A stretch of 64,000 nt of DNA. Origin: Parasitella parasitica (Eukaryota; Mucoromycota; Mucoromycetes; Mucorales; Mucoraceae). A program made the position numbers and the translations under genes. This document shows positions 38,691 through 49,448 of this stretch, one piece after another. The stretch spans positions 7,543-71,542 of the forward strand of contig MU619326.1 of NCBI GenBank assembly GCA_025201805.1, read 5' to 3'. The notes below the pieces were generated by a model. It saw only the letters and a list, made by a program, of their open reading frames with translations. It was not told the DNA's origin and did not search any database. Position 1 is the first letter of the stretch. Each line of letters opens with the position of its first letter.

Positions 38691-40404
38691 ATTCCATTAT
38701 TTACTCTCATTAATCAATAAATAAATCAAAAAATAATTTCATTTCGACAATTTTCAAGCATCTGTCTTAAAGTTAGATACTCGAGTCGCAACGATACTCT
38801 TTTTTTTACGTATTTTATGAATTGTGGAACTCGTGCAATGCAGGTGCATAGAGAATTTTTGTGCTTTTTGCATAAATTTTACGGCTGTGCAATGCTCTGA
38901 AAAATAGAATTACGCATAATTGACAATTACAAAAATCCAATTGCCCTTTTATTAAGCTTTCGTTCATATCTACTAGCTAATTGACACGACTAAATTACCC
39001 TTATGCTAAAATGACATGTGAAAGGCCAAATTAGTGAAATACTTGACATAAATCCATTGTAAAAGCAATAATTGCGTCTTTGTTTAAAAAAAAGAAAATT
39101 ACTCTCATGTTTTCTAAATAAAAAGAACATACTCAAAATACAGCTCCTGGTCCACCGTCAGATCAGCAATGTTAATAAAAATTCAAATTCACGTAATATC
39201 AGAACGGTTTAATTGTTTTCTTATCAGGGTGTATTCTTGGCTAGAAACCCAAATCTGCACCCTGAAGGTTAACTCAAAGTTGAAAACTGGGAATCGAGTT
39301 TTAATGATCTGCTATAATTATGAATAGGAGATGATGACAATGCACTTCAATTGAAGATTGAAGATTGTCCAGTGATGTGATGTTTTTCGCTTATGTAAAC
39401 TGGAGAATAAAGTCTGTGTTTCATATCAGGAAGGTTATTCCTGTAACACAGATCTGTGCACCAAGATAAAGGTTACAGCACTGTAAGATCTAAGACGTGT
39501 AGCCCTTGTTATAGAACCATACATCGTACCCCGTCTGGTTACTGGGAATTGGTCTTTTCAATTAGTAATATAAATGATTCACTATAAATTTATGTAGCTG
39601 TAAAGTGTATAGATAGCATATGCAATTTCGATCTCAAATAAAGTACCATAAAATTTTCGTATCTTGTTAAGCTCTGGCAAAGCAAAACCTGAAAAATAGT
39701 CGTAGGCGCATGAGACTCAGATATGTTAAATAATGGTGTAAAAGAAAGAAAAAATTGACTAAAGGTTGTGTGTCTATCGCCTAAAAATTTACAGACATAT
39801 TGGTACTTGCTATAGGTCCATATGGTATAAGTAGCAAAATTTGATTTTTTCGGCATCACCTGCACAACAAAGATACATATCGAGAAGCGGAAAACGTAGT
39901 GAGGTACAGTGGTTATCGTACTAGTATCAGGATGTATATCCTCCCCAAATCCGGACACAAGAATGAGCTTGAAGGCTGACCCAAAAAGTCGAAAAATGAG
40001 GGTAAATTTTAACTCAAATGTGTTGTGAAAGGGCTCAAAACAAGTAAATTTTGGCTGAAAGTTGTATGTCTATCGCTTAATAGTTTGCCAAGATACAAAC
40101 GTTCAGGTTATGCTTCTGGATAGCTCAGTGTGTAGTGTCTTTTCTATATTTTTGCGTTTAAGGGGCATAAAACGTATTGATTCAAAAGCACACTTTTGGT
40201 TTATTTAATACTTTTGGCTTTTCGACACAACACTATGTGTGTAACGCAGGCGCAATGAATGGCGGCCATTGGGTTGACACCAATAGTGATTTAAACTGAT
40301 GGTGTAATTCAGCATTCTGAGCTTTGTTACACAAAAGCCGACCTTTGCCTCGCCTCTTTTTCCTTTTTGTCGTTTGAACACCCTCAAAAAAAGTTGAACA
40401 CCTA
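38691..40404. other. Intergenic spacer with repeat fragments
   Basis: No gene supported. The minus frame at 39590-39958 coincides with the interspersed repeat and has no recognisable domain. The remainder is AT-rich. The DUF202 gene begins directly after a short A-rich leader. Confidence 0.4.
39617..40125 (+). repeat. Degenerate interspersed repeat, copies 2 and 3
   Basis: 39617-39830 is collinear with 22141-22430. A second, weaker direct copy occurs about 290 bp downstream: GGTTGTGTGTCTATCGCCTA at about 39763 against AGTTGTATGTCTATCGCTTA at about 40060, each followed by a similar TTT-CAGA/CAAGATA-like stretch. The unit is not coding as far as I can see. Confidence 0.42.
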
Positions 40405-40996
40405 ATGTCATTTACAAATTATGCAGAAGCAGGCCCATCAACAACCACGAGGATAAATAGTTTAAAAAAACCAATAAAACCAAAGCTTGAGCTTGCAGAA
40501 AAAGTGGAGATATACGACTCAACAACAGCAGAAAGTTTTTTGGATTACTCGCTACTTGTTTCCAATAATGTCAGTATGGCTCGCGACCAGCTGGCAAATG
40601 AAAGGAATTGGCTCACCTGGTTTCGATTGTCTTGCACGCTCATTATACTAGGTACTTTGCTAACATTGGGTGGTGTATGAAAACAAAGCGTTAATTTACA
40701 CTATTGCAGGGTTTACTGTGTTGATACAATTTCGACTCCCAGACGGGAGCAATGATACACCTCGATCTGATATATCAAATGAACCTGTGGGATACATTTT
40801 TGTGGCGATAGGACTTATATGCTTTTGTGTTGGTATAGGGAAATACTTTAAGAATCAAAGATTATTGGTAAAGCAAGCGACGTTTGTGGAAGCAGGGTGG
40901 GGAAGTTATACAGCCATAGCCATATTATTTGTATTCGTCTGCACCATCATGATTTTGGCCTCTACCAATGCATCCGCTACATCTTTTTTGAATTAA
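40405..40996 (+). CDS. DUF202 family small membrane protein
   Basis: Exons 40405-40672 and 40710-40996 give 184 aa across a 37-nt intron (donor GTGTAT, acceptor TTGCAG, phase 1). After a hydrophilic N-terminus of about 65 residues comes the DUF202 signature ARDQLANERNWLTWFRLSC, then three hydrophobic spans: LIILGTLLTLGGGFTVLIQF, VGYIFVAIGLICFCVGIG and TAIAILFVFVCTIMILA. The domain is shared with bacterial YidH and, more distantly, with the Vtc1 polyphosphate-complex subunit. No specific function is established for the stand-alone fungal proteins. It lies just 80 bp upstream of Vps27 on the same strand. Confidence 0.82.
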
Positions 40997-41076
40997 AACT
41001 CGGATGTTCAAAAAGGAATATGTTTAGCACTCTTTTTCTTTTCTTTTTCTCTTTTCTTTATTACAAACTAGTAAAA

Positions 41077-42881
41077 ATGTCTTGGTGGGGTCAGAGTCCA
41101 TTTGATGAATTAGTTGGTTTGTTTTGATTTTCTTTTTTGGGGGGAGGGGGATTCGTATGAAATGGGGATGCTTACTAGAAACTCTTGATAGAAAAAGCAA
41201 CTTCAGAGCTTTTGCCTGGAGGCCAAGAAGACCTCGTTCTAAACTTGGAAATCAGTGATCAAATTCGTAGCAAAAAGTTCAACGCCAAAGATGCTATGCG
41301 TTCCTTCAAAAGAAGATTGGAGCACAAAAACCCAAATGTTCAGCTTGCTACTCTGAATGTAAGCGCACTTTTTAGACTATTTTTTTGCCATAACAATTGG
41401 TAACATTATGCGATAGCTTGTGGATACATGTGTTAAAAACGGAGGTGACGTATTTGTTAAGGAGATTGCTTCGAGAGAATTCATGGATGAACTTGTTTCC
41501 ATGTTAAAAGCACCTGTAAGTACCAACCATGAGCATTTTGTTTAGTCTTTCTTATAGCTGTCTTATAGACTGGCTGTAACATTGATGTAAGGAACAGGCT
41601 ATTGAACGTCATTCAAACCTGGGGGTTGGCTTCTAAGAATCAGCCTACTCTCAGTTACATGTCTGATACATATGCTTTGCTAAAAGCTGAAGGTGTGCAA
41701 TTTCCACCTGTGACGGAGAATATCGATGGTATTCTGTTTGAAGCTGCAGCTGTAAGATGAATGGATCATGTTGACATGAAATGATGGCTAACGTAATGGG
41801 ATAGGCACCTGAATGGTCGGATTCCGATGTGTGTGATAGATGTCGTACAGCTTTCACTATAACAAATAGAAAACATCACTGCCGCAATTGCGGCGGCACT
41901 TTCTGCCAACAATGCTCAGCCAAGACAATGGCATTACCAAAACTTGGCATTAATGTACCTGTGAGAGTGTGTGATGGATGCTATATCAAATTAAAGTTGG
42001 ATAAAGCCAGCATCAGGCCAACTACTTCCACTAAAACAACAACTCCACAACCCTCTACAACTGCGCATGCTGACAATAGAGAAAACGCCTATGACGACGA
42101 TATGAAGAAAGCAATCGAGCTTTCGCTGAAAGAAGCTGAGCAACAAAAAACAAGCTACAGTGCTGGTTATGTCGCCTCACCTGCCCAACAATATCAAGCT
42201 CCATCAGTGCAGCAACAGCAGAAAATCCAAGATCCGGTCGAGGAAGATCCTGATTTAGCAGCGGCCATTGCAGCTTCCTTGAGAGACCTTGAAATCTCCA
42301 AACAACAATCTCCTTCTCAGCAGCAACAGCAGCAGCAAAACAAGCATGATCTATCACCTGTTGAGATGGAGAACATACTGCTTTTTTCAACATTGATGGA
42401 TCGAGTTTATGCAACGGGAGGTGATGTGTCCAATGACACTCAAATTAATCAATTGTATACTCAAATTGGTGCCCTGCAACCGAAATTGATCAAGAATCTC
42501 GATGAAACTATTCGTAAAAGAAATGCCTTCATTGAGATGCATGAAAAGTTGAACACGGTGGTAAAGGCATATGATCGCTTGTTAGAGGCCAGAATTGCTA
42601 GTGTAAGCTACAACACTCTACCTGAGCAGCATTATCAACAGCAGCCTTTGCATCATCAACCAGTAGATTATTATCCTCCTCAAAGTGCTCCTCCTCCCCA
42701 AAACTATTATCCTCAAGACTACAACAATTATCAGGCGCCTGCTCCTTCTACTGTTAATAACCACCAAAACAATTACTCAGCGCCACCTCATTATCAAATA
42801 TCTCCATCACAACTTAATGGCGCCCATTTAGCAACAGAGCAAAAGCAACCGGTCGACGAGGCCCCATTGATTGATTTGTAG
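41077..42881 (+). CDS. VPS27: Vps27/Hrs, ESCRT-0 subunit
   Basis: Exons 41077-41116, 41192-41358, 41417-41515, 41569-41751 and 41805-42881 give 521 aa. A VHS domain ([49 protein letters not shown]) is followed by a FYVE zinc finger with [17 protein letters not shown] and VCDGC, which binds PI3P on endosomes. Two ubiquitin-interacting motifs follow ([13 protein letters not shown] and [16 protein letters not shown]). A Gln/Pro/Tyr-rich tail ends in LIDL, a clathrin box at the very C-terminus. Vps27 with Hse1 gathers ubiquitinated cargo for the multivesicular-body pathway. The short first exon ([13 protein letters not shown]) is supported by phase and by its match to family N-termini. Confidence 0.95.
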
Positions 42882-43159
42882 TAGTTGATTATAGTTTTTG
42901 GATATTGTTTTAATGACTAACAATAAACAACATGATTAAGAAAATCGAAGAGCATCGTTTGATAGTCGTTCTGTGCCTAGAACTGAAATCTATATCCTAA
43001 AGCCAAAAAATGACGCATGATGAGCCCTGTTTGTTTTATATAAATTTATTGTAAATACATGACGAAAGTACTGAGAATTGCTCAAACTTCAAACGGCTTG
43101 TTTGACTTGACAGCTTTATCTTTGGTATGCTTTAGAGGCCTGTCGACTTTTGCTTATAC

Positions 43160-43335
43160 TGTCATTTTGCAGTTTCTGAAAAAAAATTTCAAGTAAATGA
43201 TAAAGGTCATGGTAATTGTGATGATAAATATTAGGGTTTCTGGTAAAAAAAAAAACCCCCCTTTTATTTCTGATAAAAGCTAACAAGTTTCTGAGAGAAG
43301 AGAAATGTCTCCCTGAAAAAATTTCAAGTGGGGAT
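43160..43335 (-). repeat. Left arm of an inverted repeat pair
   Basis: The reverse complement of this stretch matches 45785-45965. Shared words in order include GGGAGACA, TTCTCTTCTCTCAGAAACTT, TTTTATCAG, AACCCTAATAT, CCTTTATCATTTACTTGAAA and a T-run. Conceptual translation of both arms gives EIF-x-GR-x-FSSLRN, so they are homologous. The outer ends face away from each other, as in terminal inverted repeats. Identity is visibly below 90 percent, so the pair is old. Confidence 0.7.
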
Positions 43336-45784
43336 TTCCACATTTAGAAAAAAAGAATAATTGCTTTGTTTCATTCTTAGTGAAAATACAAAGAGAATGT
43401 GTCATATCTTTAAGTCCAAGGTAGTCTTTAGAAAAGGTTACGAATATCTATTGACAAACATCTGTGGTTTTGGGTGTGGGTATGTCTGTTGATTTTGGGT
43501 CAAAACCCTATAATTGGATTCAGGAACGGAGAGTAAGGTTGAAGATAAACACATTTATGTCCTTGGGATTTCAATAAATTTTTATACAGATCATTTTTTA
43601 TGAATGAGTGTGTTATCCTGGTGGCAGATTGTTTTATTTTCTCTGGCATTTTCTTATACTCTCAGTTGATTTGGCGTCTTCTAGTGTAGAAGGTCTTGTC
43701 AGACGTATGCCAAGCTGGGTTCTCTATATCTAGTTGCACAGTAGAACAGCAAGTCAAAGCTGTGCCATTTTTTCCATAATGTAGGAATGGTTCAAAAGTG
43801 TGTGTCTTTGCAAAGCCAGCGGACGTTTCAGGCGCCTGATTTTTTTTTTTTTTGGTCTACGCGTACTTCAGTGTGTTAATGTCAACAACTGTAAGAAAAC
43901 AATGTTTAGCCATGCCAAACACTAAAACAAGTAATGCAAAGTAATGCATTAGACTATAAGGCACCTTTTGATTACATATTTGCAAAGCTTAGAGCAAGTT
44001 TTTGTACTTTTTAAGTTGATATCAAATGAAGGTAACGACTTTTTGGAGTTTTTTTCGGAAAAGTATTTTTTAAAATTTGAGCGTGAGACCTTCAGACCAG
44101 GTACAGACATGAAAGTACTACCATTAGAAAGCCAAAAAGCACATCATTAAATAAACGAAGTTGCAGTTGTATTTTTCTTGAATTGGGTAATCTGCGGCTT
44201 CTCAAAGCTAATGCTTTCTTCAAAAATCATTATTTTTCTTTAACAGCGGAGATTAAACGCATCCAAAATCAGGAAGAAAAAATTCTTTCAGAAACTCCAT
44301 TTGTACAATCAGAAAACAAAATTACTTCTTTAAGGCAAGATATCGTCTTCTGATACTATGCATACCACGGCTGTCAGTCTATGATAATAGCTGTATTTTT
44401 GGACGTTCTATACGCTGGTATCATTTCGTTATTTTCTTATGCTTATGGAGGGAATTATGTCGAGAAAACCTCAAAACAGATCAAGAGGGAAAAGTCAATA
44501 TTTTGCTTAATCAGAGCGCATTTCTAGTATTTCAGATCAAGGAATGGTCTTTTACGATCATTTTCTTCTAATATATACTATAGTAAAAAGTTGCATTTTT
44601 GAGGTCAAAATCGAGAACAATGCATAATCGATGATTTTGGATGCGTGGATACAAGGAAAAAATCGAAAAAATCCGTCATTTTGCATCGAAAAAAAAAATA
44701 TGCTCGAATTGCACCAAAATCATATATAACATAGTTTTTTATCAATGGATACTATTTTTCGTGTTTCAAGGCACTTTTGATTATGAAAATTAACCAAAAA
44801 ATGGCTCGCGAAGCTAAAGCTCTTGCTTTTAAGCTGTAAAAATATCTTTCTGGAGGTCATATCACGTCAATATCAATTCTACAGCTCTATAAAGTAATAT
44901 TTTTGATGCCACTATTATACCCTTCTTCATAGTAATATGATAAAACAGGTATGGCCCATCGAGTTGGAAGCAGAAAAGGATAATTAATGAATACAATGTT
45001 TGCTGCAATAATAACCCCTTGTTGTTTGTGAATAATTCATATAAGTTGCTAATTGTTAATGACAGAGAAGCCCTGTTACCATTATTGCTTATAATAATGC
45101 TTAATGTCAACTCAAGGGTTCCTTTTTTTGTGATTCTAATGCTAAGCATGTAAAATAGAAAGTAAAGTAGAGGTTCGGATTTAGGTCGAGGGCAATTTTA
45201 CTAACAAAAGTTAAGCCTCATAATAAGCTTCCGGTAGATTCCAGGTTCCAGGCACTGTACTGTAATTTTAAATAGAGGGTAACTTGCTATACCAAACGCA
45301 TTTTTGTACACCAACCCGCCCGTTATAACGAGTCCCGACCGTATATTCTTTCCTTGATATTGGATATGCTGAATTAACAGATGTTACATAAAATGATAAT
45401 GTAAAGTTATAAAAATAGAGATTGTCATTTGACTGAATATGCTATGATTTTTGAAAAAAACGAATAATTAAATGAAAAAACGGAATGAAATAGTTAGCTT
45501 AAACTTTGATTCAGAGATAAACTGCCATTGTGTAAATGCATAATTGAACAGATACGTAAAACTTGATGCCTTATTAATATAAGCAGTTTGATACTTTCAT
45601 ACTCTATGGTTTTGTAATTTAAACATGTTTTTTTGTTTAAATACCTATGCACAATAGCTGTTTGATCAAAAATAAAATAATTAGAGCGTCGCAATTTCGC
45701 ATAATCATTATAAAATTTCCCTATTCATGGTCATTTTTAATCTAAAATAGAAATCTGAAAATGTGATTGTATTTAATTCTTCTT

Positions 45785-45965
45785 GTTCCAACTACAGTAG
45801 AAATATTCTTAGGGAGACAATTCTCTTCTCTCAGAAACTTCTCAGTTTTTATCAGGGATAAAAGATTTGTTACAAAAACCCTAATATATATTATCACAAT
45901 CACCAGGTCCTTTATCATTTACTTGAAACTTTTTTTTCTGAAGCCATAAAAGACTGTATGGCAAC
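45785..45965 (+). repeat. Right arm of an inverted repeat pair
   Basis: This is the opposite-strand partner of 43160-43335. It begins with GAAATATTCTTAGGGAGACA and runs to TTTCTGAAGCCATAAAAGAC. The span between the outer ends is about 2.8 kb. No transposase is visible inside. Confidence 0.7.
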
Positions 45966-46086
45966 GACATTGCACTCGAGTCACAACCCATGACGTTTGA
46001 AGCTCTTACCCCCCCACCTTTAAGGCCTGTGATATATTTTCTCTCTCTTAAAGTATACTTTAAAGATACATATTCAAATAAAAAAA

Positions 46087-47051
46087 ATGGCTGCTATTCT
46101 TGAAAAGATTGCTAAACTTGCTATTCCTGCTGGTCTGGCTATTGGTGGCATCCAATCTGCCATGTACGATGGTAAGTATTTGAAATTGCAAAAGTTTGCA
46201 AACATCAAAATAACATTTCGGGGGGGCTTTGTTTGATTATCATAGTTCAGGGTGGCTATCGTGCTGTTATTTTCGATCGTATCCAAGGTGTTAAGCCTTC
46301 TTCTATTGGTGAAGGTACGCACTTTTTAGTTCCTTGGCTTCAACGTGCTGTGTTATTCGACGTTCGTACAAAGCCTCGCAACATTTCCACTACCACTGGC
46401 TCTAGGGATATGCAAATGGTCTCTTTGACTTTGCGTGTACTTCACCGTCCTGAACTCAAGAACTTGTCTTCCATCTATCAAAATTTGGGTGAGGATTATG
46501 ATGAAAGAGTTTTGCCCTCTATTGGTAATGAAGTTTTGAAGTCTATTGTTGCTCAATTCGATGCTTCCGAATTGATTACTCAACGTGAGGTTGTCTCTGC
46601 AAAGATCCGTGAAGAGTTATATAAACGTGCTAGAGAATTCAACATTGCTCTAGAAGATGTTTCAATTGTGAGTATATGAAAAGAAGAGCCAGGGATAAGA
46701 AAGAGTCATTAACATGTCATCTAGACCCATATGACCTTTGGTAAAGAGTTCACCAATGCTGTAGAACAAAAGCAGATCGCTCAACAAGAAGCTGAGCGTG
46801 CAAAGTTCATCGTTGAGCGCGCAGAACAAGAAAAGCAAGCTGCCATTATTCGTGCAGAAGGTGATTCTCAAGCTGCCGAGATGATCTCAACAGCACTTTC
46901 CAAGGCTGGTGATGGCTTTATCGCTTTTAGAAAGATTGAAGCCTCAAAAGATATTGCTCAAACATTATCTCAAACTCGCAAAGTTACTTATTTGCCTAGC
47001 AACAAGAACGGTAGCGGATCAAATATGCTTCTTAATATTGGTTCTGCTTAA
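46087..47051 (+). CDS. PHB1: Prohibitin 1 (mitochondrial inner-membrane ring subunit)
   Basis: Exons 46087-46171, 46246-46667 and 46725-47051 give 277 aa, the usual size. The N-terminal hydrophobic segment ([19 protein letters not shown]) anchors the protein in the inner membrane. The SPFH/PHB core follows ([72 protein letters not shown]), then the Glu/Ala/Gln-rich coiled coil ([20 protein letters not shown]). Phb1 and Phb2 alternate in a large ring that guards respiratory-complex assembly and AAA protease activity. The sequence groups with Phb1 rather than Phb2 by its short N-terminus. Confidence 0.96.
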
Positions 47052-47155
47052 ATTCTAGACAGTATATATATTCATAAATGGCACATACACAACAAAAATT
47101 GTAATAATAAAGTAAATGGTTTAATAAATTAAGGGCATATGTTTATAATGCTCGT

Positions 47156-47361
47156 TCAGAATCCTAAAAATGCCTTGATGCGTTCGAAAATACCAGGGCA
47201 TACACAGCGTTCTTCCTTGGGTACACCTTCTAATGCTTCCTCAATGTGTTGACCACATCCTATGATATAGTATTGATAAAAGGAATTCAAATTGTTATTT
47301 TTTTTTTCCTACCTGCCCAAGTAGGCTTTTTACATTGATCACAAGTTGTTCGCTCACACAT
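47156..47361 (-). CDS. Conserved 50-residue cysteine-containing protein
   Basis: Exons 47361-47313 and 47259-47156 on the minus strand join in phase 1 to 50 aa. The protein starts MCERTTCDQCKKPTWAGCG and continues HIEEALEGVPKEERCVC before PGIFERIKAFLGF. The spaced cysteines (CDQC, GCG, RCVC) resemble a small uncharacterised family found across fungi with the pattern T-x-C-x2-C-x-KPTW-x-GCG. The intron is 53 nt with a clear acceptor (ATCATAG). It lies tail to tail with prohibitin, with about 100 bp between the stops. No function is known to me; metal binding is plausible but unproven. Confidence 0.78.
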
Positions 47362-49448
47362 TATCTTGATAATTTAGATGTTTGAACTGGTATGAATATC
47401 TTGGACGCAAAACTAAAATACTTATAGGCGGTTGTCAAAAAGGAGAGTCTACGAATCCTTACGCGGCTATTCTAGTATGATTGGTTGTCAATGGAGGCAG
47501 TGTGTTTTATGTCTTGGCCTTCCTGCTACAAAAGCAAAGTCTTCAGTAACAGCTTTCTTCCAGTAGCAAAGATTTGATTTTGTGCCATTTTCTTTTTGGT
47601 TCCCTGTGTGTAATTCGTAGTGGTTGTTGCAGTAAAGACAGCTGCGTGTTCATTGTTCGGACAATGCTCGCGGTGCTTTTGTCGATAGAGGATTTTGGTG
47701 AGCGATGGTTCACGGTTGAATTTTTTTTTTTCTGACTCCACATGTTCGAGAACCTTGTCAAAGAAAATACTATTTTAAGATCCTGAAAAGACTAATTGAC
47801 CTCAAAGTATCCAAGACTTATGAGATTAAATACTGATTCGCATCAAAATTGCACTGGCACTAAATAATTGACTTACGTTCGGCAAGGAAGCAGTTCTCTG
47901 TTGTGGGCTCAAATATCATATTTGGAGGGCTGTAGATGCGCTTACTTCTTCGCCGAATCCCTTTGAGTATTTACTGTGTTACTGATGCATATTCACTTTT
48001 TGTGTAGTGCAATGCTTTCATCTTTTGTGGATGGGGTAATGTTTAGTGGCATTTAGCTTAAATGGACGTCCACATTCACTTCTAGCTATTCAGCCACTGG
48101 AGTCATAGACTGTTGTTGGCTAAAACAGCTTCAAATGCATCTTCTGACTGCTCATTAACGCAGTCTTTGATGAAAAATTTTTGTGAATATCAACAAATAT
48201 AAAAGGATTAATACCATTGCACTTCTATGGCGTTTTATAATATTATGGAGACTTGAAGATTACGAAAAGGTATGTATTGTGTATCTATTTTATTTATGAG
48301 AAAGAAGTATTTTCTTGAATCATATTCTTTGTAAATCTGCTGGCCAAGGATTATAAACATATTTGCTACTTCTGAGAGATAATGAGGTTATAAAATATCA
48401 CCAAGATCGATGAGGCAGCATATTTACAAAGACTTTTATTTTTTCACGTCAATCACCATGTCACTAATATTTACTGTTGTAGTTTCTTCCTTCTGGAGAT
48501 GGCTTTATCATAATCTTGCAAATGTTTTGTTTAAAATAAATATCTTGTTTTGCAGCTTGTTGAGCTGCATGCCATTCTAATTATTACAAATGTCGCTTTA
48601 TGTTTTATTCCGTAACATGATTGAAAATTCCCGGCTGATTTGGTTATACTAAAATGAAGTGAATGTTCATGAATCATTCGGGTCTATTGACTTGGTCCGT
48701 AGCTTATGGCACTTATTTTTAGAAAAAACCATTTTATCATTCTCACTGGACTCCTTTTTGTGAAAAAAGAAATGTTGCTATTGAGATGCTTTAACAGAAA
48801 TAAAGTATTAAATCTTGATGCCAACAATAAAAAAGCGTTCTTCAAGTGCGGTCAAATCGTAGTGGATTAAAGAAACTTACAAAATCTTTGGATGCTAATG
48901 TTGCTTTTAGCAATAGATTTGATACTCAATGTATCATGGATGTAATACCACAAAAGAGGCATCTTCAAGTCAGATTTCAGCTGTATTGTATAATAGTCAT
49001 CTAGGAAGCATTCTTGGCTGTTTACAGATGGAATAGTTGGTCTTGTATTCACTCAAATGAGGCTCTAAAGATGTGTAATAGATGATACAATTGGTTGGTA
49101 TCCGACAGCTACAGTCACGAAGTCGAGGAAGCTGAAAAAAGTAATATAAAGGTAGGTGCAAACACCCTTTTAGCTTTTTTTTTTTTTACATTTATCAGAC
49201 TCTTTCTTCGACTCTTGCTTTAGATATAGCCCTCCCCTGCGTCTTCAATAAAAGGAAGTTTGATATTTAAGGTATGATAAGCAAGATGCACTGTTTCTGG
49301 CCCTCAATTAACTCTCTCTTACCTCTGTATTTCCCTTTTTTTCGTTTGTGCCCTCTTTCTACATTTGATACATCTGTACCCTGGTTTAATTTTTTTTTTT
49401 TTCTGCTTCAACCTTGAAATATTTTCCGTAGATCAGCCAGATATAAAA
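47362..49448. other. Intergenic stretch, nothing firmly recognised
   Basis: Short frames at 47526-47761 (minus) and 48867-49052 (minus) lack recognisable domains and are isolated. Pyrimidine-rich DNA at about 49310-49410 precedes the bromodomain gene and probably includes its promoter. Confidence 0.4.

Larger units (their letters stand above)
42882..46086. other. Gene-poor 3.2-kb spacer carrying an inverted repeat pair
   Basis: No intact gene. Frames at 43968-44150 and 44862-45149 are low-complexity. The two arms at about 43160-43335 and 45785-45965 are listed separately. The DNA between them is AT-rich with many homopolymer runs. Confidence 0.45.

Noticed and set aside
39590-39958. 122-aa minus-strand frame
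   Set aside because: It overlaps the interspersed repeat and is not open in the related copy at 22141-22430.
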